Shown: positions 46,658 to 59,039, counted from the stretch's first letter. The stretch is 64,000 nt of DNA from Antedon mediterranea (GCF_964355755.1 NC_092679.1:11026932-11090931); one strand, 5' to 3'. The notes: generated by a model from the letters alone, not told the origin. A program made the numbers and translations.

Positions 46658-47060
46658 AGATACGGTACCGTATCCATGCTTTTAAAAACTAAAGATACGG
46701 TAATTATAGAGGGCGCTTCCGTTTGCTAAAAAGTACGGTAAAATTGCATTCCTAAAACTCGTACCTAAATATAAAACTCGTTCCTAAATATAAAACTCGT
46801 TCCTAAATATTAAACTCCTTCCTAAATATTAAAAACCTAACCTTCTAAATAATCTCTCTTAAATTAAAAACTAAAAAAAAGACGTCAAGAAGAGTATCGA
46901 ACCTACAACCCCTTAAGCCAAAGCCTCACCACATGCCCACTAGGCTACACAGCTGGCTTGCAGAAAACAATAACCTATTTGATTAACATCCACATTACAT
47001 AGCGCCCTCTATAATTACCGTACCTTTAGTTTTTAAAAGTATGGATACGGTACCGTATCT
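46658..47060. mobile_element. 403-bp MITE with about 60-bp TIRs
   Basis: AGATACGGTACCGTATCCAT and 40 further bases at 46658 are matched by the inverse at 46999-47060 with only about two differences. The first bases are themselves a palindrome (ATACGGTACCGTAT). The interior carries a tRNA-like sequence on the - strand. It has no protein. Confidence 0.85.
46888..46958 (-). mobile_element. tRNA-like sequence inside the 403-bp MITE
   Basis: On the - strand, GTAGCCTAGTGGGCATG gives an A box and TAGGTTCGATACTC a B box about 35 nt later. CTTGACGTC follows. It is SINE-like rather than a folded tRNA. It may supply pol III promoter activity to the element. Confidence 0.55.
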
Positions 47061-48070
47061 ATATAAGGCATGTTATTATTAGGTACTGTGTTAGGAAATG
47101 ACAAGATTTTGTAACAATATTACTATATTAAGTATTTATTATATATATAAACTAAACACTACAGACAGTATAATTATAATTAAAACATATTAAATACTAG
47201 GGGTAGGGGGGTGCGGTACTCGGACGGATAACACTATAATGTACACAATTGCTAAAATTGTACATTTAGACAAACTTTTAGAATTTTAATAGAAACTTAC
47301 AAATATAACTGTAATAATAATTTAGTGTCGCCAAAAACAGCAACTAAATTCATATCTAGAAGGGCCCTGGATTACCTAGGCCTTCAAGGATCGGTACTCG
47401 GACGCCCTCAATGTTTTGTTTATATTTCACATTTTTTCATAAAAAATTTTTTTAATATACAAATATAATCATTTATTCTTTATATTTACAAAAAATTATT
47501 TATAATATTTGATTTTAATAGAGATATTGAATTACTTTAAAAAATGCGATCCACTAATTAATTTTAGTGATTAATTCCATGTTTTTATATATAGCGCCAC
47601 CTAGTAGTGTCCGACTTCTAAAACAGGGGTACCATTTTGGTTCTTGGTATTTGAAGCCCTCTATCAGCCCATGGATTAAAGAATAGAAGGATATGCATCG
47701 ACGGTGACATCAAACGATTTTCCAACGCGCTTGCCTATACTAAAGCACTGCTGCCACTCAAACAAACACGCTCATTGAACTCCGTGTCTCTAGCCGCAGC
47801 CCACTGTAGAACGCTGCGAATCAACTGCTACATTTTTTAAGAACAAAACGTAGCCATGTAGAAATTGTATGCGCAGTCTGAATGTTCTATTGACATGTCT
47901 GCGTCGCTGATTAATTGACTACAACAATATATTGCTGAACAATTCTGTTTTAGTTTCATCACAATCGGACTACGAAAAGTTCACTTTCTTACGACGGTTA
48001 ATTTTAAGTAGTTGGTAATATTAATAAAATATGCAATTTTTTTTTTTTTGATATTACCATATGAGCCTAC
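47061..48070. other. No gene seen
   Basis: AT-rich. GCGGTACTCGGACGG near 47212 is partly repeated as ATCGGTACTCGGACGCC near 47390. No frame or pairing is strong enough to name. Confidence 0.35.
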
Positions 48071-48490
48071 TGTTATATATGCATGTTGTAACGACGCCTT
48101 TGGCGTGCCATAATTGTTCTCTCTCTCTTCTGAATAAATGTTTAGTTGTACACGCTGTGTTTAGAGCCCTTACTTTACATATATAATTTACTATATACAA
48201 CATAAAATTTGGCGACAAGGATGAGCATGGCAGTTATAATAGGAAAGGTGGAATAATTTGATTCATCTTTAGAAGCTTGGGATTCGTATACTGAACGGTT
48301 AGATCAATATTTTGTAGCCAACAAGGTCGATGATGATCGGAAGGTACCGGCATTGCTTGCACTCATCGGACCGAAAACGTACACGCTACTAAAGAATTTG
48401 TGTTCGACACTGTCTTACGCAGATTTAATTACAAAGCTCACGACACATCTTTGCCCAAAGCCATCGGAAATCGCTGAACGATTTCGGTTC
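48071..48490 (+). mobile_element. Ty3/gypsy LTR end and gag start, cut by copia insertion
   Basis: A short LTR (about 48071-48202, TG...CA, AATAAA at 48134) is followed by TTGGCGACAAGGATG, the classic primer-binding region. Then gag text runs SLEAWDSYTERLDQYF, LLALIGPKTYTLLKNL and LCPKPSEIAERFRF with one early stop. Gag builds the particle. The frame is cut at 48490, where a copia LTR begins with TGTTAAG. The rest of this gypsy may be the pol piece at 55 kb, which belongs to the same gypsy type by memory of the family. Confidence 0.75.
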
Positions 48491-48670
48491 TGTTAAGTTA
48501 TCCCCTCATATGTAATGCACCTTTGACGTGTCATACTGTAATTATTCGCGGGTCTCTTCTACTGGTAAAACCTCGTGAGATGATTCAGTGAAAAATAAAC
48601 CACACTTTGTTCTTTAATTTCCTGTAGTTTCTGTGTTATTATTTCTGTATATTCCCAAGCTTTAAATCCA
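48491..48670 (+). mobile_element. Ty1/copia 5' LTR
   Basis: 180 bp from TGTTAAGTTATCCCC to AAATCCA, directly followed by GGTTATGGGCCCAG. That is the half-tRNA-Met type primer site usual for copia elements. AATAAA lies near 48594. No matching 3' LTR was found after the pol stop at 52601. Confidence 0.8.
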
Positions 48671-51600
48671 GGTTATGGGCCCAGCCGTTTTCAAAGACTG
48701 CTTTTTAACGGAGATGAAGAAAAATATGAACTTTGGGAAATAAAATTTCTAGGGTACCTAAACACACTAAAACCAGCGTTAAAAAACACGATTACGTCTA
48801 CACAGCCGGAGCCAGCCACCGACGAAGATAACCATAAAAATGAAAAGGCGTATTCGGAGCTGATACAATTCCTAGACGACAAGTCATTATCGTTGGTCAT
48901 TAACGATGCAACTGACGACGGGAGGAAAGCTCTGTCTATTTTAAGAACCGAATATTCTAGCAAATCTAAACCAAAAGTGGTGCAACTTTACACCATAACT
49001 AACAACACTCGAAATGGGTGAGGAGGACTGCACGTCGTTCATTATCAGAGTGGAAAAGATTATCACATCATTACAAAGAGCAAAAGAAACACCTAGTGAC
49101 GCACTTCTAACAGCAATGGTATTAAAAGGTTTGCCTGGAACATACGCTCCATTTAAAATATACATAAATACACAAGAAAAAGACATATCTTTTGTAGAAT
49201 TTAAAACATCCCTAAGAAAGTTCGCAGAATCAGAGAAACTAAATACACCAGAATCTAATAACGACAGAGTGATGAAAGTTGGAAACCCACAAAACTCCAG
49301 AAAATGCTACGATTGCGGATCACCTAACCACTTGATAAAAGATTGCCCTACAAAAACCTGTAAATACCACAAGAATGCCAATCACCTTGACAAGGACTGT
49401 TTCAGAAATAAACCAAAGGACCAAATAAAGAAAGCGGAGGATGGATTTGAACATTCCTTTTTCTTTCAAGCGTCAGAAAACATAACATGTCAAGATGGTA
49501 TTTTAGTAGACACTGCAGCTGCACCTCACATGTAGTAAATGACCGAGAGAAATTCTCCAGTTTCGATCCAACCTTTAAAAGCCTTAATCATACTATTGAA
49601 CTTGCGGATGGTAGCGTAGCAAAAGGTGTTGCAGTAAAGAGAGGACATGCACACATAAACCTGATAGATGAAAACAACGAGAAAGTAGAAACTGTCTTAA
49701 AAAATGCCCTGTAGATACCAACGTACCCACACAACATAATGAGCGTAAGAGCTGCAACGACAACAGGAGCAAGAGTAACCCTTAGTAAAGAAGAAAACAC
49801 AATCACTAATGCTGGAAGAACATTCAAAATGAGTATTATTGATAACCTATACTACTTACCAACCACAAGTGCACCTAGAGAAGTAGATAAAGTAAGCCTT
49901 GTTAAAGATTTACAATATTGGCATAGAGTCCTAGGACATTGTAACTTTGACGATGTACTAAAATTAGAAAAGGTAGTGGACGGCATGGAAATCAAAGGTA
50001 GTAAAGTTAATGAAACATGTAACATATGCACTGAAGGTAAATTTGTTAATGTAAGAAATAGAGAACCAAACAAAAGGGCCAATTGTCCATTAGCCTTAGT
50101 ACATTCTGATCTGGCAGGGCCAATATCACCATTGGCTAAAGACGAATTCAAATACGCCATATCATTTACTGATGACCATTCTGGTTTTGTTTTTGTTTAC
50201 TTCCTCAGAATGAAAAGTGATGCTGCAACAGCTACCAAACAATTTCTTTCTGACTGTGCCCCAATAGGCAAAGTTAAGTGCTTGCGAACTGATAACGGTG
50301 GTGAATATGTCAGTTCTGACTTCAAAAGCCTAATGACAGATAGAGGTATTAAACATGAGTTTTCATCTCCAAATTCACTCCATCAAAATGGAACCGCGGA
50401 ACGTAATTGGCGCACTCTTTTTGAAATGGGTAGATGTCTTTTGCTGGAATCTTCACTGCACTGCCAAAGTCCTTATGGACTTATGCAGTAAGAGCAGCGG
50501 GCTATATTATAAGAAACCGTTGTTTCAACCAACGCCTAAATAAGACTCCTTTTGAGACCATGACAGGCTATAAACCAAATTTGGGGAAAATGCACATTTT
50601 TGGAAAACCTTGCTACGCATACATACATAACTCAAAGAAACTAGAACCTAAGAGTAAGCGTGGTATATTTCTGGGATATGATTCATCTAGTCCAGCATAT
50701 TTAATCTATGACCCAAACACTGGCAAAGTTCAGAAATTCAGATTGATAAAAATTATATCTGATCAAACATCTAACACCAACCAACAAACACAAGACAGAT
50801 GAAAGTGACGAAACAAATGTAAACTTGGAGGATAATGAGAACACAAATGAATCCCAAATTATTGAACATGAAAATACCTCAAATGTTAATTATGATAACT
50901 TAGAGGAAAATGACAACAATGGGGTAGATATTGATGATGCCCACAGAAGGTACCCTCAAAGGGAGAGAAAGTATCCCAATTACCTACAGGAGTGTGAGAC
51001 TGAATTTGACAGTGATGATTCGATCTATCATATGTCATGTCAAAATGTTCCCTTAACATTTACAGAAGCTACAAATTCCCAATATTCAGAAAGTTGGAAA
51101 AGGGCAATGGATGAAGAATTACAATCATTGAAAGATAATAACACCTTTAAGATAGTCACATTACCCAATGACAAACACCTCATTGGCGGAAAATGGGTAT
51201 TTGCTATAAAGGAATCGACCGAGGGTAATCACACGTACAAGGCAAGATACGTTGCCAAGGGTTTTAACCAAATAAAAGGCATAGACTATCATGAGACATT
51301 CTCGCCCACAGCCAATTTGACCTCAATTAGAACATTAATGCAAATATCTGTACAACATAACCTTATAGTCCACCAGATGGATGTGAAATCTGCATACTTA
51401 AATGCAGATATTGATACCGAAATATACTTAAGCCAACCTGAAGGCTACGAAATTAAGTCTGAAAATGGGGAAAAATTAGTATTAAAATTGAACAAGTCAT
51501 TATGCGGGCTTAAACAGTCAGGTAGAAATTGGAATCAGCTGTTGCACAACCACTTGAAGAGTAATGATTTTAAAAGAAACCCAGCAGACTACTGTGTATA

Positions 51601-52601
51601 TACAAAACGCAACAAAGATGACTTAGTAATTGTTGTAATATGGGTTGACGATATATTAATTGCAGCCACAAATGAGAATGTACTTAGTGATTTTAAGACA
51701 AATATGAAAATTAGTTTAAAATGAAAGACCTTGGGGAAATCAGCTATTTCCTTGGAATTGATTTCAAACAAGAAGCCGATAAGATAACTATGAACCAAAC
51801 ACGATATACACTGAAAGTACTTGAAAAATTTAATATGTCTAACTGTAAGACAAGGTCAACCCCCTGTGAAGTACAGACCGGCATCTGTCCAAATAATGAG
51901 AAAGTACAATTAGACAGATACAGGCAAATAGTTGGAAGTTTAATTTATCTAGCTACATGTACAAGACCAGATATCATATGGGTTGTCAGTAAACTCTCCA
52001 GAAGTTTAGCTGACCCCAAGTTAGAGGATTTAACCACAGCAAAACATGTATTAAGATACCTAAAAGGCACTGTAAATCATAAATTAGTTTACAGAAAATC
52101 TGATTCAATGAAATTAACCTCGTATTGTGATTCTGATTGGGCTAGTTCGGATGATAGGAAGAGTACCACTGGGTATATCTTTAGTTTGAATGAATGTAGT
52201 GCTCCAATATATTGGAAAACCAGAAGACCGCCTACTGTGGCACTGTCCACCTGTGAGTCTGAATATATGGGTCTTGGGGCTGCAACACAGGAGGCCCTTT
52301 ACCTACTGCAGTTGTTAAATGATATCTGTCCCAATGAGTTTAAATGTGCTCATATTTCATGTGATAACCAAGGTGCTATGCATTAAGCAGAAATCCAGTG
52401 CAAAGACAAAGGTCTAAGCATATAGATATACGGTATCATTTCATAAGGGATGTCTTAAAAGATGGACAAATAGATATCCAGTATTGTCCAACAGAAGACA
52501 TGGTGGCAGATATTTTAACTAAACCAGCCACCAAGGTTAAACTAGTGAAATTACAGTCTTCCCATATCTCGAAAACCATTAATGCTAGAGAGTTGATTTG
52601 A
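48671..52601 (+). pseudogene. Ty1/copia retrotransposon gag-pol, frameshifted
   Basis: Order and motifs fit copia. The UBN2-type gag (LLFNGDEEKYELWEIKF) shifts near 49000. The zinc knuckle CYDCGSPNHLIKDC is near 49306. The protease Asp is in LVDTAAAPHM, with a break just after it. The GAG-preintegrase HxxC...CxxC motif includes WHRVLGH. Integrase has HSDLAGP, TDNGGEYVSSDF and a Glu-bearing NGTAERNWR, with a break near 50480. RT has KWVFAIKE, MDVKSAYLNADI and the YxDD-equivalent WVDDILIAA, with a break at 51720. RNase H (YCDSDWASSDDRKSTTGYIF) breaks after GAMH. At least five one-base frameshifts separate nearly intact domains, so this is a recent but dead copy. Between 52602 and 52680 no LTR is visible. 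Confidence 0.93.
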
Positions 52602-52679
52602 ATTCAGAGTTGATTCAGAATGTACATATTTATATTCGCTGTAATGAAACATTTTACGCAAAAATTGTCTTGATTGAAT

Positions 52680-53876
52680 TATGACATTTGACTCTTGACC
52701 CTATTTCTCAATATTTTCATATAATTCAACTAAAATATCTGTACAGACTGTTTTGGCCTCAAATGACTCAGATACAGGTTTTCTATAGCCAGCATAGAAC
52801 TGTTAGTAATTCTCAAAATCACACCTTTGTTACTTCCCTAGAAAATATGCAAATTAGTAGTACAAGAAAGTTGCCATATCTCTCTCTCTTGGTCATTAGC
52901 GTTTTCGAGATACATAAGGCAATTCACTGTAATTTGCATATTTCATATAGCTTGTACTACTAATTTGCATACTTTCGAGTTGCTTGACTTTTGGAATTAC
53001 TAAACGATCCTATACTGGCTATATAAAACCTGTATCCAAGTCATTTGAGGTCAAAACAAAGTCTGTACATACATTTTAGTTGCATTATATGCAAATATTG
53101 AGAAATAGGTTCGAGGGTCAAATGTCATACTTTCGATAATTTTTTTTTTCAATAATGACCCAGATACAGGTTTTCTATAGCCAGCATAGAACTGTTTAGT
53201 AATTCTCAAAATCACACCTTTGTTACTTCGCTTGAAAGTATGCAAATCAGTAGTACAAGAAAGTTGCCATATCTCTCTCTCTTGGTCATTAGCGTTTTCG
53301 AGATACATAAGGCAATTCACTGTAATTTGCATATTTCATATAGCTTGTACTACTAATTTGCATACTTTCGAGTTGCTTGACTTTTGGAATTACTAAACGA
53401 TCCTATACTGGCTATATAAAACCTGTATCCAAGTCATTTGAGGTCAAAACAAAGTCTGTACATACATTTTAGTTGCATTATATGCAAATATTGAGAAATA
53501 GGTTCGAGGGTCAAATGTCATACTTTTGATAATTTTTTTTTTCAATAATGACCCAGATACAGGTTTTCTATAGCCAGCATAGAACTGTTTAGTAATTCTC
53601 AAAATCACACCTCTGTTACTTTGCTTGAAAGTATGCAAATCAGTAGTACAAGAAAGTTGCCATATCTCTCTCTCTTGGTCATTAGCGTTTTCGAGATACA
53701 TAAGGCAATTCACTGTAATTTGCATATTTCATATAGCTTGTACTACTAATTTGCATACTTTCGAGGTGCTTGACTTATACTGGCTATATAAAACCTGTAT
53801 CCGAGTCATTTGAGGCCAAAACAAAGTCTGTACATACATTTTAGTTGCATTATATGCAAATATTGAGAAATAATAA
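52680..53876. repeat. 392-bp palindromic satellite, three tight units
   Basis: CAGATACAGGTTTTCTATAG recurs at 52769, 53161 and 53554 (periods 392 and 393). The unit is an inverted repeat: the second half ends with CTGGCTATATAAAACCTGTA, the reverse complement of the start, around an AT-rich core (GTACTACTAATTTGCATAC). Paired - strand frames of 93 aa repeat with the unit and are not genes. The array starts where the copia 3' LTR should be. Confidence 0.9.
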
Positions 53877-54960
53877 TAATAATAATATCCTGGATTTATA
53901 TGACCTCTAAGCGCTGTACATAAACTAATACGAAAAAAGGGAATTCCAACCATGCCAAAACGAAGGCGTGATTTTGGGAATTACAAAGCGGTCCTATGCT
54001 GACTAAAGAAAACATGTATCCGAGTTATTTGAGTCCAAAACAAAGTCTCTACAGACATTTTAGTCGCATTATGTATGCAAACATTGATAAATGGGGTCGA
54101 GGGTCAATCGTTGTATTTCCGGTAATTTTTTTGTAAAATGTTTCATTAGAGTAAATATAAATATGTACATTCTGAACAAGTTATTGAAAAAATAAACTCT
54201 CTAGCCTTAGTGGTTTTCGATATATAGGAACCTTTAATTTCACCCTCTAATTTGCATATTTCATGTAACTTGTACTAATAATTTGCATACTTTGAAGGTG
54301 AGTATACAGGTGTGATTTTGAGATTTACTAAACATTCCTATGTTGGCTATTAGAAACCTGTATCCAAGTCATTTGAGGGCAAAACAAAGTCTCTACAGAC
54401 ATTTTAGTTTCATTATTATATATGCAATATTGAGAAATGGGGTCGAGGGTCAAATGTCATAGTTCCGGGCATTTTTTTGTAAAATGTCTCATTACAGCAA
54501 ATATAAATATATACATTTTAAATATTTTAGTGAAAAAATCAACACTCTAGCATTAGCGGTTTTCGAGATATGGCAACGCTGTAATTTCACTCCCTAATTT
54601 GCATATTTAATATTACTTGTACTACTAATTTGCATACTTTCGAGGTGCATGACGAAGTTGTGATTTTTAGGAATTATAATACAGTTCTATGGTGGGTATT
54701 GAAAAACAATATCCAAGTCATTGAGTCCAAAATAAAGTCTCTACAGACATTTTAATCACATATTTATGTAAATATTGAGAAATGGGGTCAAGGGTCAAAA
54801 TTTGGTACTTCTGGACATTTTTATGTAAAATGTCTCATTAGAGCAAATATAAATATATATATATTCTGAACCAGACTGTGCAAAAATGAACTCATGAATG
54901 CTCAAAAAATAATCACCTTATCATATGTAACCATTTAAAAAAAAAAAATCTCTGTTTGCA
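53877..54960. repeat. Diverged satellite units and (AAT)n with SINE-like tail
   Basis: 53870-53890 is (AAT)n followed by CCTGGATTTATATGACCTCTAAGCGCTGTACAT, a common interspersed tail. Then four older copies of the same satellite vocabulary (GTATCC-AGTCATTTGAG, AATTTGCATA, AAATGGGGTCGAGGGTCAA) continue to about 54840 with growing divergence. Confidence 0.75.
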
Positions 54961-55022
54961 ATTTGTTTCACTCAAAATGCTAGATTGACTAGCCTACTAG
55001 TATCTACATCACTGAAAACAGC

Positions 55023-55749
55023 AAACCACAGTTCCACAAGCCAAGAAATGTCCCATATTCAATGAGGGACAAGGTCGAAAAAGAGCTTGGACGACTACAA
55101 AATCAAGAGATTATTAGCCCTGTGAAATACAGCGAATGGGCAGCTCCCATTGTACCTGTACTGAAGAAGTCAGGGCAAGTTAGAATCTGTGGTGACTTTA
55201 AAGTTACAATTAATCCTGTGATGAAAGTAGAACAGTACCCATTACCTAAAATAGAAGATATCTTTGCATCTCTAGCAGGAAGTCCGAAATTTACAAAAAT
55301 TGACCTTAAACAAGCATATTTACAGATGGAAGACACTTCAAAGGAACTGTTAACTATTAATACGCATAGGGTTATTTAGATATAACCGACTTCCATTTGG
55401 TGTAGCCTCAGCTCCTGCAATCTGGCAAAGAGCGATGGACCAGGTACTGCAAAATGTACCCTTTAAATCTTGCATATTGGATGATATGATCATCAGCGGA
55501 AAAACAACTGAGGAACACTTAAAAAACTTGGACACAGTTTTAGAGAGATTAGAGAAATACAACTTAAATCGTGAGAAATGTGAGTTTTTCAAAGAAGACA
55601 TCACATACTGTGGTCATGTGATAACTGAAAAAGGGTTACAGAAATCCCCTGACAAGATACATGCAGTTATGAATGCGCCAAAACCTGAAAACAAACAGCA
55701 AATGCGATCATTCTTGGGTTTAATAAATTACTATCGTAGGTTTTTGTAG
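55023..55749 (+). pseudogene. Ty3/gypsy reverse transcriptase, 3'-truncated
   Basis: Text starts KPQFHKPRNVPYSMRDKVEK and covers RT blocks LKKSGQVRICGDFKVTINPV, FTKIDLKQAYLQM, then a one-base shift near 55370, RLPFGVASAPAIWQRAMDQV, CILDDMIISGK and CGHVITEKGLQKSPDK...LGLINYYRRFL. The palm motif is ILDD instead of the usual Y-x-DD, a change at a conserved Tyr. After RRFL an unrelated stretch begins. It is probably the 3' part of the gypsy whose gag is at 48.2 kb. Confidence 0.88.
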
Positions 55750-56090
55750 GGATAGGGATAAAACGAGTAGGGATAAAACTTTTTCTCGGCACGCTTGCAT
55801 ATGATCACACATGGCCAGCATATCAAGGATCACATAACCCCAAAAAACAACAAATTGCTCTGTAGGAACTTCACACACATTATTATATTTGCATGTGTGC
55901 GCTCAGCGCGTAGAAGTTATGCAAATTGCTGTTGTTGTAAAATATAGCGAACGCGCAACAAGCGATTTCTCTCTGCGTCAAGTTTTCAACAAAAAAACAT
56001 CAACATTTTATAAGCAAACCATTAGCGAGTTTTTACAAGTTTAACGATAATTAGTTGTCCTAATTATTAGCACTATTACATTACCACCGA
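55750..56090. other. Unrelated insert between two gypsy pieces
   Basis: Starts with TAGGGATAAAACGAGTAGGGATAAAAC (a 16-bp direct repeat) and has no coding text. It has GCGCTCAGCGCG and is otherwise unremarkable. It separates two retroelement fragments that do not belong to one family. Confidence 0.4.
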
Positions 56091-57350
56091 TGGCTAAACG
56101 GCCTTTGATGCTGTTAAGGTAGCACTTGCAGAGGCAACTTATCTGAAGCATCCTGATTCATCCGCCACATTATGTTTAATGGTTGATGCATCTAACTTTG
56201 CGGTTGGTGGTGTGCTACAACAGATGGTAAAAGACGTTTTATTTTTTTCATCCTCACAGATCACAAACCGCTCACATTTGCACTGAAAGCAAGCTCGGAC
56301 CGCTACTCACCTTGAGAAATTCGTACCACCGATGTCCGACACACTAAGGGTTCGCAAAACGAAGTTGCATACGCATTATCTCGCATCAAACACCTTAAAC
56401 ACACCTGTCCTTACTGCAAAGTCGTCAGATGTCATTGACTTCACCGTCATGGCCGAGCAGCAGAAGAATAATGAGGAGTTAATTTGTCATTTGCAGGAGT
56501 CGACTTTTGATTTGCAGACGCACCAATAGCCATCAGTGATGGAACTATTGTATGTGACATAAGTACGGCACTCCTTGACCTTTTGTCCCTAAGGAGTTGC
56601 GCAGGGCCGTTTTTGATTTGTAACATTCACTATCGCATCCTGGAATTAGGGCTACATTAAAGTTAGTGAGATCGATACGTTTGGTCTAGCATGAATCGCA
56701 ACGTACGTAACTGGGCGAAGTGTTGTGTTCAGTTTCAAAAGGCAAAAGTACATCGCCACACTATTACACCGGAACTTTTGCCACGCCAGACGCGCGTTTC
56801 GATCATGTCCACATCGACCTTGTTTGTCCGCTTCCACCGTCTGATGGAAACAGTTACCTATTGACATGCATTGACCGTTTTACGAGATGGGTAGAAGCCA
56901 TACCTATTCCCAATCTTTCGGCAGCGACTATCGCTAAAGCTTTCGTTTGTAAATAGGTGTCTATGTTTGGGGCACTATCGACCATTACTACCGATCGTGG
57001 CAGCCAGTTTGAATCGCTGTTTATTGCGCTAGTGAACTGGGTACGAAACGCATACACACTACATCATACCACCCAATAGTCAATGGATTAGTAGAAATGT
57101 TCCATCACTTAAAGGTTCGCTTAAGGCCCTCGACGAGCCTCAGCTATTTATTTATTTATTAGTACTTCTTGGTCTTCGTGGCTATCGTCGGCAGTTTTCG
57201 GCACCACGTTACGTTTGCCAGGGCAGTTTGTTATGCCTTCTTCCACTAATGCTGACTTGGACCCTAGTAACTATGTTCATCGCCTGCAGCGCATTATGCA
57301 GAACATACGTCCAACACCGACGCAACACAATTCTCGTAAGGTACACTACC
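56091..57350 (+). pseudogene. Second Ty3/gypsy: RNase H and integrase, decayed
   Basis: TAFDAVKVALAEATYLKHP then LMVDASNFAVGGVLQQM is the RNase H start. LTDHKPLTFALKASSDRYSP and ALSRIKHLK follow after deletion and shifts. Integrase text begins WAKCCVQFQKAKVHRH and continues FDHVHIDLVCPLPPSDGNSY, with the catalytic Asp, and CIDRFTRWVEAIP. TTDRGSQFESLF holds the second Asp. The third region is corrupted by stops. The end DLDPSNYVHRLQRIMQNIRP is typical of gypsy C-termini. Frames change at least five times. Confidence 0.85.
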
Positions 57351-57407
57351 TAGAAAATACTTCTGCTGGAATGGATTAAAAAACTGGGAGGTTGGATTCA
57401 CTGTTAA

Positions 57408-58352
57408 GGTTGTAATCGGAGGTCAAGGTTCCAATAATTGGAAAACGTTTTCCAAGCAGCAGAGAAATCAGATCAGAGTGAGAAGAATAAGGTATATTGT
57501 ATGTACGACTCGCCACATTTGCTTAAAAGCGTCAGAAATAATCTAAAGCAACATACAATTATCATGGACAATCATGAGATCAAATGGAAGTATATTGTTG
57601 ATTTCTACAACAATGATTCAAAATTGCCACTTAGAATTGCACCAAAACTCACATCAAAACATGTAGAACTTCCCCCGTTCTCTCCAATGAGAGTTTGTCT
57701 TGCAGCACAAGTGTTAAGTCATTCAATATCGTCAGGAATCTTAACCTACACTTCATTAGGAAAATTGCCTCCAGAAGCAGTTTACACAGCAGAATTCATA
57801 GACAAAATTAATCAGTTGTTTGATTCTTTCAACTCAAGAAAAATGTAAGATGCCAAGACATACCGAAGAGCAACTAAGGTTGATTCTCCTCACGCCAAAT
57901 TTTGGAAGGAGTGTGTTGAAGGGCTTGAAGATAAAAGATGGGTTCATTTCACGTATCGTTTGTATGAGTGGATGGATACAAACAATTAATGCCGTTCTTT
58001 TATTGTTTAATGAATTAGTCATTGAAGGTACTGTAGTTTTTATTTTCTCCTCCGTTTGAATCAGGACTGCTTAGAAAATTTGTTCTCCATGATAAGACAG
58101 AGAGGTGGACATAGAGACAATCCCACCCCAAATGAATTTCGAGCTGCACTCAGGCAAATTATGAGGAACAAGATGATGGCTCCTTTGGGCAACTCAAATT
58201 GTCAGCCAGACGACGATGTGCTCTTTGATCTTTCAGACTCAACATTTTCCAAACAAACAAATGATTTAGTGAAAGACTGTGATGATCGAGAGGATACTGC
58301 TAGTAGGTCTATTCAATTTGAGTGGAATCAGTTAAATTATATTGTAGACTAA
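57408..58352 (+). pseudogene. P-element-like (THAP9-type) transposase fragment
   Basis: QGSNNWKTF at the start is followed by YCMYDSPHLLKSVRNNLKQH, the P-element core motif, and KLTSKHVELPPFSPMRVCLA, all near family text. One lesion lies at 57845-57950. QDCLENLFSMIRQRGGHRDN and PTPNEFRAALRQ give the C-terminal transposase domain with the catalytic Glu. Absent are the N-terminal THAP zinc finger and the first Asp region. P elements use a DDE-type nuclease with GTP as cofactor. The copy is dead. A LINE tail abuts it at 58363. Confidence 0.8.
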
Positions 58353-58362
58353 CCTCATGTTG

Positions 58363-58990
58363 TTAAAGTTTTCCGTCTTCCGACATTACGCTTTCCACAA
58401 TTTGTTTCCATTTTTTTCTGTTTATGGCAGGATGGTTTGTTATTGTGTTAGTGTTTAGTAGTCCTTGTAAGTCTTTCTTTATTTCTTTATTTGATTCATC
58501 CAGTTATTTCTTGGTCTTCCTACGGGTCGTTTTACTTTCCTGTTAGTTTCCTTCATTGTTTGTTTGATTGGGGTATCATCCGGTAATCTAATTATGTGTC
58601 CATACCATTTTAGTCTCCTTCGTTTAATTCTTTTACTCCATTTTTCTTGTTTTGTTATCTCGTATATTTTCGTGTTACACACTCTATCTGTTAATGTAAT
58701 ATCTATCATCTTTCGCAACATTTTCCTGTGATATCTATACTCTCTTGTAATTTTTTGTTTAGTACCCAGAGTTCACTGTTATATAAGAAAATACTTGCTA
58801 TGTATGCGTCAAACAAACAGGATTTCACGTCTATAGACATCGTTTTGTGTTCTAGCAACGACTTCAGCTTGTTATATGCCAGAGCTGCTAGTGATTTTCT
58901 TCTTTTAATGTCTTTTTCTGTGTCCAAGTTACTACCGAGGTATTTGCATTCTTCCCTAACCTCATATGAGCACAATTGTGTATGTCAGTG
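58363..58990 (-). pseudogene. LINE reverse transcriptase C-terminus, antisense
   Basis: On the - strand, ECKYLGSNLDTEKDIKRRKS, FLYNSELWVLNKKLQESID and RRLKWYGHIIRLPDDTP then GRPRNNWMNQI are the thumb and C-terminal tail shared by many LINE RT proteins. Two shifts split it, near 58715 and 58480. The stop is at 58363-58365. The 5' part is absent, as expected for a truncated insertion. Confidence 0.85.
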
Positions 58991-59039
58991 GGTATCTTGG
59001 CAAGAAAGTTCTGGCGAATCATGATTGAAGTGTGTGTAA

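Noticed and set aside
46938-46958. Functional tRNA gene in the 403-bp MITE
   Set aside because: A and B boxes are present but the acceptor and anticodon stems do not pair well; SINE-like only.
49588-50160. - strand frames inside the copia element
   Set aside because: Antisense shadows of clear copia integrase and protease text.
53051-53725. Two - strand frames of 93 codons with nearly the same protein
   Set aside because: They repeat with the 392-bp satellite unit, which is palindromic; they are repeat shadows.
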